A stretch of DNA of 64,000 nucleotides. It comes from JADJOY01 sp046331705 [NCBI: bacterium]. GTDB lineage: Bacteria > JADJOY01. A program made the position numbers and the translations under genes. Under the pieces are notes generated by a model. That model ran no database searches. It was not told the DNA's origin and was given only the letters and a program-made list of their open reading frames with translations. The DNA is taken from the NCBI GenBank assembly GCA_046331705.1, contig JAXLQJ010000015.1, positions 74,790-138,789 on the forward strand, in the 5' to 3' direction. How positions within the stretch are numbered: position 1 is the first letter of the stretch; every line of letters starts with the position of its first letter. Of this stretch, positions 52,616 through 62,811 are shown piece by piece.

Positions 52616-53811
52616 GCGGCTGCGCCAGCGGGTGCGGCACGTGCGGCGTTCGGCTGCGACACGCCGGCAAGCTCCTTCACGCCGAGGTCGCCGACCTGGA
52701 CGTGAAATCCGGCGATCGCGTGGTCGTGCAACTCGACCGCGGCCAGGCGCTGGCGCGAGTCGTCGCGCCGAGCCACGAACCCAAGAACAAGGTCCCCGTG
52801 CACCGGTTGCTGCGCAAGGCGAAGGACGAGGACCTGGCGCGCGAGCAACGCAACAAGCAGCGCGCCGAGGCGGCGCTCAAGCTCGCCGAGCAGAAGCTGA
52901 GGCGCCGTCGCATCGACGTGCGCTTGGTGGAGGCCGAGTACCAGCTCGACGGCAGCCGGGTGGAGATCTTCTACCTCTCCGAGGAGCGGCACGTGCCGAG
53001 CGATCTCGGTGCCGAGCTCTCGGCGGAGCTCAAGGCGCACGTGGAGCTCAAGCCGCTCGGCCCGCGCGATCGCGTCAAGCACCGAGGCGCCGTGGGGGTC
53101 TGCGGACGCGAGACCTGCTGCTCGAGCTGGATGGAGGATTTCCATCCGGTCTCGGTGAAGATGGCCAAGCTGCAGGATTTCTCGCTCAACGAGACGCGTT
53201 TGATGGGGGTGTGCGGACGCCTCAAGTGCTGCCTCGCCTACGAGAACGCGCACTACGAGTCGGTGAAGCGCGAGATGCCCAAGGTGGGTGCGTTCGTCGA
53301 CACCGAGCAGGGCGAGGCGCGGGTGTGGACGCACCACGTGTTGCGCCGCTCGATCAGCGTGCGTCTCGCGGACGGCACGCAGATCGAGTTGCCGATCCCC
53401 GAGGGCGGTTTCCCCAAGGGACGCCGAAGTCCGGGACAGGGAGCGGTTCGCGCCGCGCCCGCGGCGGCGCCCGCCGAGCGGGCGGCGGCGGCACCCGTCG
53501 AGCCCGCGCTCGCGCCGGTGGAAGAGCTCGCCGAATCGATCGCGCCGCCGGCGGCGCTCGAGCTTCCGGTGCCGATCGACTCGCTCCCGGCGGACGGGGC
53601 GGACGAAGGCGAGGGCCTCGACGGCGACGAGGGCGCGCTCGACACCACAGCAGCGGGCACCGCGTCCGCCGAGGGCGGAGCCGCCGGTGCTGCTGGCGAA
53701 GCGGGCGGCCAGCGTCGTCGCCGTCGTCGTCGCCGCCGGCGCGGCGGCGGAGGGCCAGGCGGTCAGGCGGGACCTCCTGCCGGCGGCTCGCCGCCCGCGG
53801 CCTCGGGCTGA
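52612..53811 (+). CDS. ricT: PSP1-domain protein (RicT/YaaT)
   Basis: Predicted 399-aa protein. It begins with a Cys-rich CASGCGTCG run. The PSP1 C-terminal domain contains VGVCGRETCCSSWMEDFHPV and MGVCGRLKCCLAYENAHYES, the conserved Cys clusters of RicT/YaaT that bind iron-sulfur centres in Bacillus. A long Ala/Glu/Gly linker follows, and a basic block of about 14 Arg residues sits near the C-terminus, which could bind RNA. In Bacillus RicT helps RNase Y mature polycistronic mRNAs. The start overlaps tmk by ATGA. Confidence 0.88.
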   Translation: MSGCASGCGTCGVRLRHAGKLLHAEVADLDVKSGDRVVVQLDRGQALARVVAPSHEPKNKVPVHRLLRKAKDEDLAREQRNKQRAEAALKLAEQKLRRRRIDVRLVEAEYQLDGSRVEIFYLSEERHVPSDLGAELSAELKAHVELKPLGPRDRVKHRGAVGVCGRETCCSSWMEDFHPVSVKMAKLQDFSLNETRLMGVCGRLKCCLAYENAHYESVKREMPKVGAFVDTEQGEARVWTHHVLRRSISVRLADGTQIELPIPEGGFPKGRRSPGQGAVRAAPAAAPAERAAAAPVEPALAPVEELAESIAPPAALELPVPIDSLPADGADEGEGLDGDEGALDTTAAGTASAEGGAAGAAGEAGGQRRRRRRRRRRGGGGPGGQAGPPAGGSPPAASG

Positions 53812-53898
53812 GCGGGCTCGGTCGCGGGAGCCACACCGAGCGGGCGCGCTGCCCGCGCCCGAGATCTCGATCCACCCTCCCACTCCTTCGGATCCGTC

Positions 53899-56055
53899 AT
53901 GACCTCGAATCCCGCGCCCAAGCGCACGCTCGTCACGTGTGCGCTGCCCTACGCCAATGGCGACATCCATCTGGGCCACATGGTCGAGCACGTTCTCGCC
54001 GACATCCACGTGCGCTTCCTGCGCATGCGCGGCGCGGACGTGGTCTTCCTGTGCGCGAGCGACGCCCACGGCAGCCCCATCGAGCTCAAGGCGCGCGAGC
54101 TCGGCGTCGAGCCGGCGGCCATGGTCGCCGAGTATCAGCGCGCCCACCACGCGGACCTCGAACGCTTCGGCGTTCACTACGACGAGTTCTACACGACCCA
54201 CTCCGAGGAGACGCGCAAGCACGCTCACGCGATATTCGCCGGCGCCAAGGCCGCGGGCCTCGTCTACACGAAGGACGTCGAGGGCTTCTTCTCGGAGGTC
54301 GACCAGCGCTTCCTGCCCGATCGCTGGATCCGCGGCACGTGCCCGCGCTGCGGGGCCGTGGATCAGTACGGCGATTCGTGCGAGGTGTGCGGCGCGACCT
54401 ATCGGCCCACCGAGCTGGTGAACCCGCGTTCGGCGATCAGCGGCGACACGCCGGTGCTGCGGACGTCCACCCACTATTTCCTGCGGATCTCCGAGCGCCA
54501 GGACTTCTTGCGGGAATGGGTCAACACCCCGGCGCACATGCCCGCCGCCACGCGCGGCTTCGTGAACGAATGGCTCGAGGGCGGTTTGCGCGACTGGGAC
54601 ATCAGCCGCGACGCGCCGTATTTCGGGTTCCTGATCCCCGGCGAAACCGACAAGTATTTCTACGTCTGGCTGGACGCGCCCATCGGCTACGTCGGCACCA
54701 CCGAGAAGTGGTGCAACGACCACGGCCGCCGGGTCGAGGACTACTGGAAGAGCGCCGATACGCGCATCGTCCACGTGATCGGCAAGGACATCGTGCCGTT
54801 CCACACGCTCTTCTGGCCCGCGATGCTCGACGCCGCCGGCTACACGCTGCCCGCGCGCATCCAGGTCCACGGCTTCTTGACGGTGAACGGCGAGAAGATG
54901 TCGAAGAGCCGCGGCACCTTCATCAACGCGCGGACCTTCGCCGAGCACGTCGATCCTCAGTACCTGCGCTTCTACTTCGCGTCGAAGCTGCGCGCGGAGC
55001 CCGACGATCTCGACATGCACCTCGGCACGTTGGGCGATCCCACCGATCCTGCGACGCTCGACGCCAGCAAGTCCGAGCTGGTGGAGCGCGTGAACGCCGA
55101 GCTCGTGAACAAGATCGCGAACCTCGCGAGCCGCGCGATCAAGCTGGTGCGCGAGAAGCTGGACGGCCGGCTCGGTGCGCTCCCGCCCGAGGCGGCGGAG
55201 GTGGCCGCCCGCTTCGCCAGCACGCAGAAGCCCGCCATCGCGTCCTCGTACGCCACGTTCGATCTCGCGTCGGCGCTCAAGGGTGTCGTCGAGCTCGCCG
55301 AGGCCGGGAACGCCTACTTCCAGGATTCCGCGCCATGGAAGGTGCTGGCCGTGGATCGCGAGCGCGCCCGATCGATCGCCACGCTGGGGGTCAACTACGT
55401 GGCCGTGCTCGCCGGCTTGGTGAAGCCGGTGGTGCCGGGATGGTCGGAGCGCGTCGAGCGCGCCCTCGGGATCGAGCCCGCGAGCTGGGACACCCTCGGA
55501 TTTCACCTCGAGGACCGCGCGCTCGGCGATCCCGACGCCGACATCCGCATCGATCGCATCGACCCCGCGAAGGTGAAGGCGGTCGTGCTCGCGAGCCGCG
55601 CCTCGCTGGATCGAAAACCCGAGACCCGAGCGAAGGAGATCGCCGTGGAGACCGAGAAAGCCACCGAGGTCGCGAACGTGGAGGTGGCGCCCGTCGTTCC
55701 CGCCGTGGGTGCCGAGATCACCATCGACGACTTCGGCAAGGTCGATCTGCGCGTGGGGTTGGTGAAGACCGCGTCGCTCGTCGAGGGCGCCGACAAGCTG
55801 CTCAGGCTCGAGATCGATCTCGGCGAAGGCCGCCTGCGCAACATCTTCGCCGGCATCCGCAAGCACTACGCGCCGGAGGCGCTCGTCGGCCAGCGCGTGG
55901 TGGTGGTCGCGAATCTGGCGCCCCGCAAGATGAAGTGGGGCGTGAGCGAAGGCATGGTCCTCGCCGCCACCGACGCCGCGAGCCCGAAAGGCGCGGAGCG
56001 CGTCCTCGTCCTCGGCGTGGACGGCCAGCCCGCCCCCGGCAGCACGATCAAGTAG
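53899..56055 (+). CDS. metG: methionyl-tRNA synthetase
   Basis: Predicted 718-aa class I synthetase. The HIGH-type motif is [15 protein letters not shown] (about residues 14-28). The zinc knuckle has [23 protein letters not shown] occurs in [13 protein letters not shown]. The C-terminal 105 residues form an EMAP/Trbp-type tRNA-binding domain ([38 protein letters not shown]), as in dimeric bacterial MetRS. It charges initiator and elongator tRNAs. It follows ricT by 87 bp. Confidence 0.97.
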   Translation: MTSNPAPKRTLVTCALPYANGDIHLGHMVEHVLADIHVRFLRMRGADVVFLCASDAHGSPIELKARELGVEPAAMVAEYQRAHHADLERFGVHYDEFYTTHSEETRKHAHAIFAGAKAAGLVYTKDVEGFFSEVDQRFLPDRWIRGTCPRCGAVDQYGDSCEVCGATYRPTELVNPRSAISGDTPVLRTSTHYFLRISERQDFLREWVNTPAHMPAATRGFVNEWLEGGLRDWDISRDAPYFGFLIPGETDKYFYVWLDAPIGYVGTTEKWCNDHGRRVEDYWKSADTRIVHVIGKDIVPFHTLFWPAMLDAAGYTLPARIQVHGFLTVNGEKMSKSRGTFINARTFAEHVDPQYLRFYFASKLRAEPDDLDMHLGTLGDPTDPATLDASKSELVERVNAELVNKIANLASRAIKLVREKLDGRLGALPPEAAEVAARFASTQKPAIASSYATFDLASALKGVVELAEAGNAYFQDSAPWKVLAVDRERARSIATLGVNYVAVLAGLVKPVVPGWSERVERALGIEPASWDTLGFHLEDRALGDPDADIRIDRIDPAKVKAVVLASRASLDRKPETRAKEIAVETEKATEVANVEVAPVVPAVGAEITIDDFGKVDLRVGLVKTASLVEGADKLLRLEIDLGEGRLRNIFAGIRKHYAPEALVGQRVVVVANLAPRKMKWGVSEGMVLAATDAASPKGAERVLVLGVDGQPAPGSTIK

Positions 56056-56073
56056 ATCGGGTGGCGGTAACGG

Positions 56074-56526
56074 TCATCGGCGGCGTGAAGCCGAGGCGGA
56101 CGCGAGTGGATTTCGCGAACGAACGCCAGGGAAGCGGGCAAAGTCGGCATCCGTCGTCAGCAGCTCGGCGTGGTGTTCGATGGCGAGCGCCGCGAGGTGT
56201 GCGTCGGTCGTGAGATTTCCCGCGCTACCGACGCTCTCGAGCAGGTCGAACAGAATCTCGGCATGGCGCGGACCGGGCTCGACGAGAACGACTTGGGATC
56301 GTCGGAGCCATTCCTCCACCACGGAACGCACCTGGCGAATCGTCGCTGGCCGGTCGAAGACCGCGCGGTGCGTCAGAATCCGTACGAAGCCGAGAACCGC
56401 CACCCACGCGAGGCCAACCGGCTTGTCCCCGTCGAGCGACTGCTCCCACCACTTGCGCGCCGCCGGGTGGACCGGTGACTCGGCGTTGTAGGCGTGCAGC
56501 AGCAGGTTGACCTCGGGAAGGATCAC
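56074..56526 (-). CDS. VapC-type PIN toxin (first of two tandem modules)
   Basis: Predicted 150-aa PIN ribonuclease. The start ILPEVNLLLHAYNAESPVHP has Glu where the first PIN Asp usually stands (ILPDVN). Later acidic residues are present in GNLTTDAHLAALAIEH and LTTDADFARFPGV. The VLGFVRILTHRAVFDRP block marks a well-known VapC subgroup. GTG 56526 overlaps the antitoxin stop (GTGA). The acidic substitution may weaken metal binding. The stop lies 18 bp from the metG stop, so transcripts converge. Confidence 0.85.
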   Translation of the reverse strand: MILPEVNLLLHAYNAESPVHPAARKWWEQSLDGDKPVGLAWVAVLGFVRILTHRAVFDRPATIRQVRSVVEEWLRRSQVVLVEPGPRHAEILFDLLESVGSAGNLTTDAHLAALAIEHHAELLTTDADFARFPGVRSRNPLASASASRRR

Positions 56527-56783
56527 CGGCGCATTCTTCGCGCGTGCTCCGCAACCTCCAGCTCGTCGGCGAGCTGGTTCATTCGATCCAAGTCGAGACC
56601 CGGTCGCATTCCCAGCGAGAATGGATGCACGACGAACTTGCTCGGCTTGGTCTCGTTGCGCCGGCTTCCGAGCGCGCGGCGGAGCGCGTCGTTGACGATC
56701 GATTTCATGCCCCGCCCTGTGCGGCGGATCTCGCTGGTGAGTCTTGCGGCGACGTCCGGATCGAGCGTCAGCGTGGTTCGCAT
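56523..56783 (-). CDS. VapB-type antitoxin
   Basis: Predicted 86-aa protein with the ribbon-helix-helix start MRTTLTLDPDVAARLTSEIR, GRGMKSIVNDALRRALG. The Lys/Pro-rich middle (KPSKFVVHPFSLGMRPG) and acidic-basic tail should contact the toxin. It is cotranslated with the toxin by a 4-bp overlap. Confidence 0.85.
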   Translation of the reverse strand: MRTTLTLDPDVAARLTSEIRRTGRGMKSIVNDALRRALGSRRNETKPSKFVVHPFSLGMRPGLDLDRMNQLADELEVAEHARRMRR

Positions 56784-56985
56784 TCAAAAATCCTGATGCT
56801 CGAGTACATGCCCGTCAAGATGCCGCCGCGAGGGGCTGGGGACACCTCGAAGAGCGCTCCGCGGTCGCCACCGCAGTCGTGCTCGCGGGCAGTGCGCCTC
56901 GATCGCGCGACTGCGGCGCAGGCGAGGCACTGGCTTCAGGGGTTCGCCTGACTCGCGCGCGAGTTTCTCGGTCGTGTCCGCGGAG

Positions 56986-57420
56986 TCAGTGCGCGAAGGG
57001 GTCACGAAGTCTGAGACCCGGGAACCGGTTGAAGTCCTTGTCGCAGGTCCAGAGCTCTTGGACCCCATGCTCCATGGCGAGCGCTGCGATGTGCGCGTCG
57101 TGAGCGAGATTGCCCGATGCTCGACCGGCGCGGACCTGACGTTCGAGATGGCTGGCGTGTCGCGCGCCTTCTCCGAGAAGGGTCAGCGACGGCGACGCGA
57201 AGAGCGCGGCAAGATCGTCCAGCACCAGCTCGAGCTCGGATGGCGGATCGAACACCCGCGGATGAGTCACGCCTCGAATGAACTCGTAGACACACGGCCA
57301 GGGGATCGCCCACGGACGATCCGACTCGGCCAGGTCCTGCAGCAGCCGCCGTGCCTCGGCGTAATGGGGTGCCTCGGTGCGTCGCGCATACACCAGGATG
57401 TTGGTGTCGATGGCGATCAC
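56986..57420 (-). CDS. VapC-type PIN toxin (second module)
   Basis: Predicted 144-aa PIN ribonuclease. Canonical acidic residues are visible: Asp in VIAIDTNILVYARR, Glu in PCVYEFIRGVTHPRVF, Asp in GNLAHDAHIAALAMEH and Asp in WTCDKDFNRFPG. It belongs to the same subgroup as the neighbouring toxin but retains the first Asp. GTG 57420 overlaps the antitoxin stop. Confidence 0.88.
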   Translation of the reverse strand: MIAIDTNILVYARRTEAPHYAEARRLLQDLAESDRPWAIPWPCVYEFIRGVTHPRVFDPPSELELVLDDLAALFASPSLTLLGEGARHASHLERQVRAGRASGNLAHDAHIAALAMEHGVQELWTCDKDFNRFPGLRLRDPFAH

Positions 57421-57653
57421 GTTCGGCCATCCATGAGATCGAAGAGTGCGTCGCGGTCGTCCAGCAGCACGCCGGGTTGAATCCGTCCCGATTCGACCGA
57501 CCACCGCAGCCGGTAACCCTTGGCTCTCGGCTTGATGGCGAGGTAGCTGCGCAGCGCGGCTTCGATGATCCGGCGGAGCGGCAGGTTCTCGTCTGTCGCA
57601 CGCCGCTTCGCCATGCGTAGCACTTCGTCCGGCAGCTCGATGGTCGTTCGCAT
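57417..57653 (-). CDS. VapB-type antitoxin (second module)
   Basis: Predicted 78-aa protein. The ribbon-helix-helix is MRTTIELPDEVLRMAKRRAT, then LPLRRIIEAALRSYL. The tail GYRLRWSVESGRIQPGVLLDDRDALFDLMDG is typical of antitoxins of this VapBC subgroup. It overlaps its toxin by GTGA. Confidence 0.88.
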   Translation of the reverse strand: MRTTIELPDEVLRMAKRRATDENLPLRRIIEAALRSYLAIKPRAKGYRLRWSVESGRIQPGVLLDDRDALFDLMDGRT

Positions 57654-57847
57654 GCATAAAAAAATAAGCCTGCAGATGCGTCGTCGCAACCGCTGCCGAA
57701 GGGACGCGCGAGACGGCTGCCCCGTCTGGGCGGGCTGCGGGCGTGGCTCGCGACGCCGAAGCGCGCGCAATGCTCGCGCACCGCCGTGCGCCGTTCGGTT
57801 ATCTTGCGGCGATTACGCGCTGCGCCATGCGGCGCATGGACTGGAAC

Positions 57848-59299
<1,452 letters not shown>

Positions 59300-59339
59300 G
59301 CGCCCTCGCGGCGCACGGCGTCGCAGGCTCGCGGTCGCC

Positions 59340-60956
59340 TCACGGCGTGGCGGCGGATCGGTTCTCCGCGGCGCTCCACTCGGAGCGGAGCGCGACCGCC
59401 CGCGCCGGCTCCTGGGCACGAACGCGCGCCACCTCGGCAGCGACGATGTGCATGGACTTGGGCAGATTGGTTTCCTGGAGACGCACCGCGAGCCAGTTGG
59501 GCAACCCGGGCACGCTCAGGTGCAGGGACATGTGACCAATCGTCTTGCCGGTCTGCTCGTCCCGCGTGAATCGCCAGTAGCCGTCGTTGGCGTCGAAATC
59601 GCCGCGGGTCTGGCGCCACGCGTTCCAGAGCTTGGCCGGATCGCGACGGGTGCGCGTCCAGTACTCGAAGCGCGGCGCGGGCCAGCCGACGTTGGCGATG
59701 CCGTGCACGCCGAGCCCATCGGGATACGTGGCGACGGCTTCGTAGACCTCGTTCTCCTCGAACAGCCGCTGCATCACCGCCGGTTCGGTGACGATGCCGA
59801 AGAGCTCGGTCGGCGCCGCGTCGAAGAGGAAGAGCGCCTCGGCGCGTCGCTCGGACCCCGAAAGCACGATCGAGCGCGTCACCACCTGTCCCGCGACGAG
59901 CCGGGCGCGTTCGTCGGCCGTCAGCTCGGTCGGCGGCGGCACCGGCGGCAGCTCGTCCGACCGCACGGCCTCGGCGCGCACGGGTGCGGTCGACGTGGCG
60001 TGCGCCGGCGTGACACCCGCGAGGGTGAGCGCGGCGAGCAGCGCCGCCGCGGCCGCGGCGTGAATCGTGCGCGGCACGCCCAGCGAGCGCGCGATGGTCC
60101 AGCGGAAGACCCGACTCGGCAGCATCGAGCGCAGGCTCAGCACCGCCTTCGCGTCGAGGCCCACGCGATAACGCAGCCGCGGCCGCGACGCCGTGGCGGC
60201 GCGGCGGATCGTGCGGCTCACCTGGGTGGCGGCGGGCATGAGGTGGCCGAAGCGCGCCTGACGGGCCTCCACCGCCGCGACGATGTCGCGGTAGGCGCTC
60301 GCGGCGGGAGTCGCGCGCACCAGGCTGCCCTTGTCGAACTCGGTGCGGTGGGCGCCGGGCTCGACCAACGAAGTCGACACGCCGAACGGCGCCAGCTCGT
60401 AGTGCCACGCCTCGGTCAGCCCTTCGAGGCCGAATTTGCTGGCGTGGTAGGCGCCGAAGAGCGGGAACGACATGCGCCCGCCCGCCGACGACACGTTGAC
60501 GATGCGGCCCGAGCGCTGCCGCCGCATCATCGGCAGGAACGCCTTCGTGACCTCCACGACGCCGATCAGGTTGGTCTCGAGCTGGGCGCGAAGCTGCTCC
60601 GCGCTCACGTCCTCGAGGGCGCCGGCGAGGCCGTAGCCGGCGTTGTTGACCAGGACGTCGAGGCGGCCGTAGCGCGCGCCGACGTAGGAGGCGCAGCTGG
60701 CGATGCTGGCGGCGTCGGTCACGTCGAGCGGCTGCACGTCGACGTCGACCGCCGCGTCGCGCGCGGCGGCGAGCAGCGGCTCGCGCTTCGCCACGTTTCG
60801 CATCGTGGCGATCACACGGAAGCCAGCGCGCGCCAGCTCGACGGCGGTCTCGAGGCCGATGCCGCTCGAGGTGCCCGTGATGAGCGCCACTCGCGCGCCC
60901 GCCGGCTCGTTCTCGTTTCGGGTATCGGTTCCGTTCTTCGCGGTTCGGGTGCTCAT
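59340..60956 (-). CDS. short-chain dehydrogenase fused to a membrane-tethered SRPBCC-like domain
   Basis: Predicted 538-aa protein. Residues about 20-290 are a classical SDR: VALITGTSSGIGLETAVELA, NNAG in LDVLVNNAGYGL, and the catalytic Ser-Tyr-Lys of VNVSSAGG ... GAYHASKFG. A hydrophobic segment (AAAAALLAALTLAGVTPAHA, about 315-335) then resembles a signal or anchor. The remaining 200 residues (LFGIVTEPAVMQRLFEENEV, RFEYWTRTRRDPAKLW) look like a START/SRPBCC lipid-binding fold. The SDR would be cytosolic and the last domain periplasmic. GGAG precedes ATG 60956. It is likely controlled by the ArsR protein encoded upstream. Confidence 0.75.
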   Translation of the reverse strand: MSTRTAKNGTDTRNENEPAGARVALITGTSSGIGLETAVELARAGFRVIATMRNVAKREPLLAAARDAAVDVDVQPLDVTDAASIASCASYVGARYGRLDVLVNNAGYGLAGALEDVSAEQLRAQLETNLIGVVEVTKAFLPMMRRQRSGRIVNVSSAGGRMSFPLFGAYHASKFGLEGLTEAWHYELAPFGVSTSLVEPGAHRTEFDKGSLVRATPAASAYRDIVAAVEARQARFGHLMPAATQVSRTIRRAATASRPRLRYRVGLDAKAVLSLRSMLPSRVFRWTIARSLGVPRTIHAAAAAALLAALTLAGVTPAHATSTAPVRAEAVRSDELPPVPPPTELTADERARLVAGQVVTRSIVLSGSERRAEALFLFDAAPTELFGIVTEPAVMQRLFEENEVYEAVATYPDGLGVHGIANVGWPAPRFEYWTRTRRDPAKLWNAWRQTRGDFDANDGYWRFTRDEQTGKTIGHMSLHLSVPGLPNWLAVRLQETNLPKSMHIVAAEVARVRAQEPARAVALRSEWSAAENRSAATP

Positions 60957-61045
60957 GGCTCGTTCTCCGGAAGCGGTGCGCGGCACCGCGTGGTGGGTTG
61001 GGGAGGGCTGGGGAGGGGGATCGGAATGTTTCGATGTTTCGACGA

Positions 61046-61065
61046 TTCGATAGAAATCGAACTAT
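61046..61065 (-). promoter_or_regulatory. ArsR operator-like site before the SDR gene
   Basis: The minus strand reads ATAGTTCGATTTCTATCGAA, containing TTCGAT-N4-ATCGAA as inverted arms. It matches the site at 61519-61538 at 16 of 20 positions. It lies 90 bp upstream of the SDR fusion start and 22 bp past the arsR stop. Confidence 0.6.
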
Positions 61066-61086
61066 TTGGGCAAAAAAAACGGCCGA

Positions 61087-61407
61087 TCACGACCGTGCGG
61101 GCGTCGCTCCCGTGAAGAACGCCTGGAGCGCTTCGAGGGCTTCCTCGTTGACCTCGCAGCGCAGGAATTTCCCGTCCCGCTCGGTGCGCACCAGGTCGGC
61201 GTTCACCAGCTCCTTCATGTGGTGCGAGACCGTGGGCGCGCCGATGCTGAGCCGTTCCACGATCGCCGTGAGCGAGCAGCTCGCATCCGGCTGATAGCCC
61301 ACACCCGACGCCCGTGCGCGCAGCATCTCGGTGAAGAGCTGAAAGCGGTTCGGGTTGCCGAGCGCCTTGAACATCTTCACCAAGCGGGCATCGGGCTTCG
61401 CGGTCAT
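61087..61407 (-). CDS. ArsR-family winged-helix repressor
   Basis: Predicted 106-aa regulator. The N-terminal helix MFKALGNPNRFQLFTEML and winged helix LTAIVERLSIGAPTVSHHMK, ELVNADLVRTERDGKFLRCE are typical. No ELCVCDL metal box is present, so it probably senses something other than arsenic or zinc by that site. It lies 130 bp upstream of the SDR fusion on the same strand. Near-identical AT-rich inverted repeats precede both genes, suggesting autoregulation and control of the SDR gene. Confidence 0.88.
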   Translation of the reverse strand: MTAKPDARLVKMFKALGNPNRFQLFTEMLRARASGVGYQPDASCSLTAIVERLSIGAPTVSHHMKELVNADLVRTERDGKFLRCEVNEEALEALQAFFTGATPARS

Positions 61408-61518
61408 CGTGGGCTCGGCTCGGGGGGCTCGTTGGTGCGGGGGTTCGGTGCTGGCGTGTTGCTTGGCCGCGCGTCGCGGCCGTCTTGCCGGCTGTGGTGC
61501 GCGGCGTTGATCATTTCG

Positions 61519-61538
61519 ATAGTTCGATATTAGTCGAA
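61519..61538 (+). promoter_or_regulatory. ArsR operator-like site before arsR
   Basis: ATAGTTCGATATTAGTCGAA lies 112 bp upstream of the arsR start in a markedly AT-rich patch. TTCGAT also occurs just before it (61515-61520), making an extended set of TCGA half-sites. It shares its first ten bases and last five with the site at 61046-61065. Confidence 0.6.
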
Positions 61539-61583
61539 GTGATGCTTCGTGTCAACTGGCGTTCGCCGCTTCGCGCCGCCAGC

Positions 61584-62729
61584 TCAGAACCCCATCGACT
61601 TGGCGATGATCTCGTTCATGATCTCTTGGGTGCCGCCGCCGATGGGCAAGAGCCGCGCGTCGCGGCTCAGCCGCTCCACCCACGTCTCGCGCATGTAGCC
61701 CATGCCGCCGAAGATCTGCACGGCGTCGTAGGTGACGCTCACCGCGGTCTCCGCGGTGAGGTTCTTGGCCATCGAGATTTCGGTGGGGATGTAATCGCCC
61801 TGATCCATGCGGTGCGCGACTTGGTAGGTGATGAGCTTGGCGGCGAGCACCCGCGTGGCCATCTCGGCGAGCTTGTGGCGAGTCACCTGGAAGGCGGCGA
61901 TGGGCTTGCCGAACGCCCGCCGCTCACGGGCGTAGCGGCGCGCCTCCTCGAAGGCGATCTCCGCCGTCGCCGACGCGTAGGCCGCGAGCCCCAGCCGCTC
62001 GGTCTGGAAGTTCCGCATCAACGTGAGGAACCCACCGCCCTCCTCGCCGCAGCGGTTCGCCACCGGCACGCGCACGTCCTCGAACGCGAGCTCGGCGGTA
62101 TCGCTCGCCCACCAGCCGGTCTTCTTGAGCGCGCGCGAGACCCGCACTCCCGGCATGCTGCTCTCGATCACCAGGAAGGTGAGCCCGCCGTGGGGATCGT
62201 CGCTGGTGCGCACCAGTGTGGTGATGACGTCGGCGCGCACGCCCGAGGTGATGAAGAGCTTGGCGCCGTTCACCACGTAATGATCGCCGTCGCGCACGGC
62301 GCGCGTGGTCACACCGGCCACGTCGCTGCCGGTGCCGGGCTCGGTGATGGCGAGGGCCGCGATCTTCTCGCCCGCCAGCACCGGGCGCGCGAAGCGCTCG
62401 TGGAGATCGGGATTCCCGGATTGCACGATCGCCGGCAGCCCGATCCCGAGTGATCCGAGCCCCACCACCACGCCCGTCGAGCGCCCCTGCATCAGGCCCT
62501 CGACCGCCATCACCGCGTGCAGCGCGCTGCCGCCCCCGCCGCCCAGCTCCTCGGGGAAGCCCACGCCGAGCACCCCGGCCTGCGCGGCCTTGCGATAGAG
62601 CTCACGCGGGAACGAGCACGCTTCCTCCCATTCCTCGGCGTGCGGCGCGATCTCCTTCTCGGCGAAGCGGCGCGCGGTCTCGCGCAGCGCACGATGGGTG
62701 TCGTCGAGCAGATTGTCGAAGAAGTCCAT
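61584..62729 (-). CDS. acyl-CoA dehydrogenase (long-chain/isovaleryl type)
   Basis: Predicted 381-aa flavoenzyme for the first step of acyl-CoA beta-oxidation. FAD/substrate motifs are LAITEPGTGSDVAGVTTRAV and WWASDTAELAFEDVRVP. The C-terminal helix has VQIFGGMGYMRETWVERLSR. The medium-chain base motif EGT is replaced by GGT (PIGGGTQEIMNE). The Glu used instead in long-chain enzymes is present in EIAFEEARRYARERRAFG. It is predicted active on long or branched acyl-CoA. Its start lies 82 bp downstream of the preceding gene stop. Confidence 0.95.
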   Translation of the reverse strand: MDFFDNLLDDTHRALRETARRFAEKEIAPHAEEWEEACSFPRELYRKAAQAGVLGVGFPEELGGGGGSALHAVMAVEGLMQGRSTGVVVGLGSLGIGLPAIVQSGNPDLHERFARPVLAGEKIAALAITEPGTGSDVAGVTTRAVRDGDHYVVNGAKLFITSGVRADVITTLVRTSDDPHGGLTFLVIESSMPGVRVSRALKKTGWWASDTAELAFEDVRVPVANRCGEEGGGFLTLMRNFQTERLGLAAYASATAEIAFEEARRYARERRAFGKPIAAFQVTRHKLAEMATRVLAAKLITYQVAHRMDQGDYIPTEISMAKNLTAETAVSVTYDAVQIFGGMGYMRETWVERLSRDARLLPIGGGTQEIMNEIIAKSMGF

Positions 62730-62811
62730 GGGCAGCTCCCGAGCGCCATCCAGCGCGGCGCCGCGCGCGAGTCTGGCCCATCCCGCGACCCCTGGCGCCG
62801 CCGGATCGGCG

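Noticed and set aside
52297-55866. 1189-aa open frame antisense to ricT and metG
   Set aside because: ricT and metG carry full family motifs on the plus strand. The antisense frame shows no domain and arises from high third-position GC.
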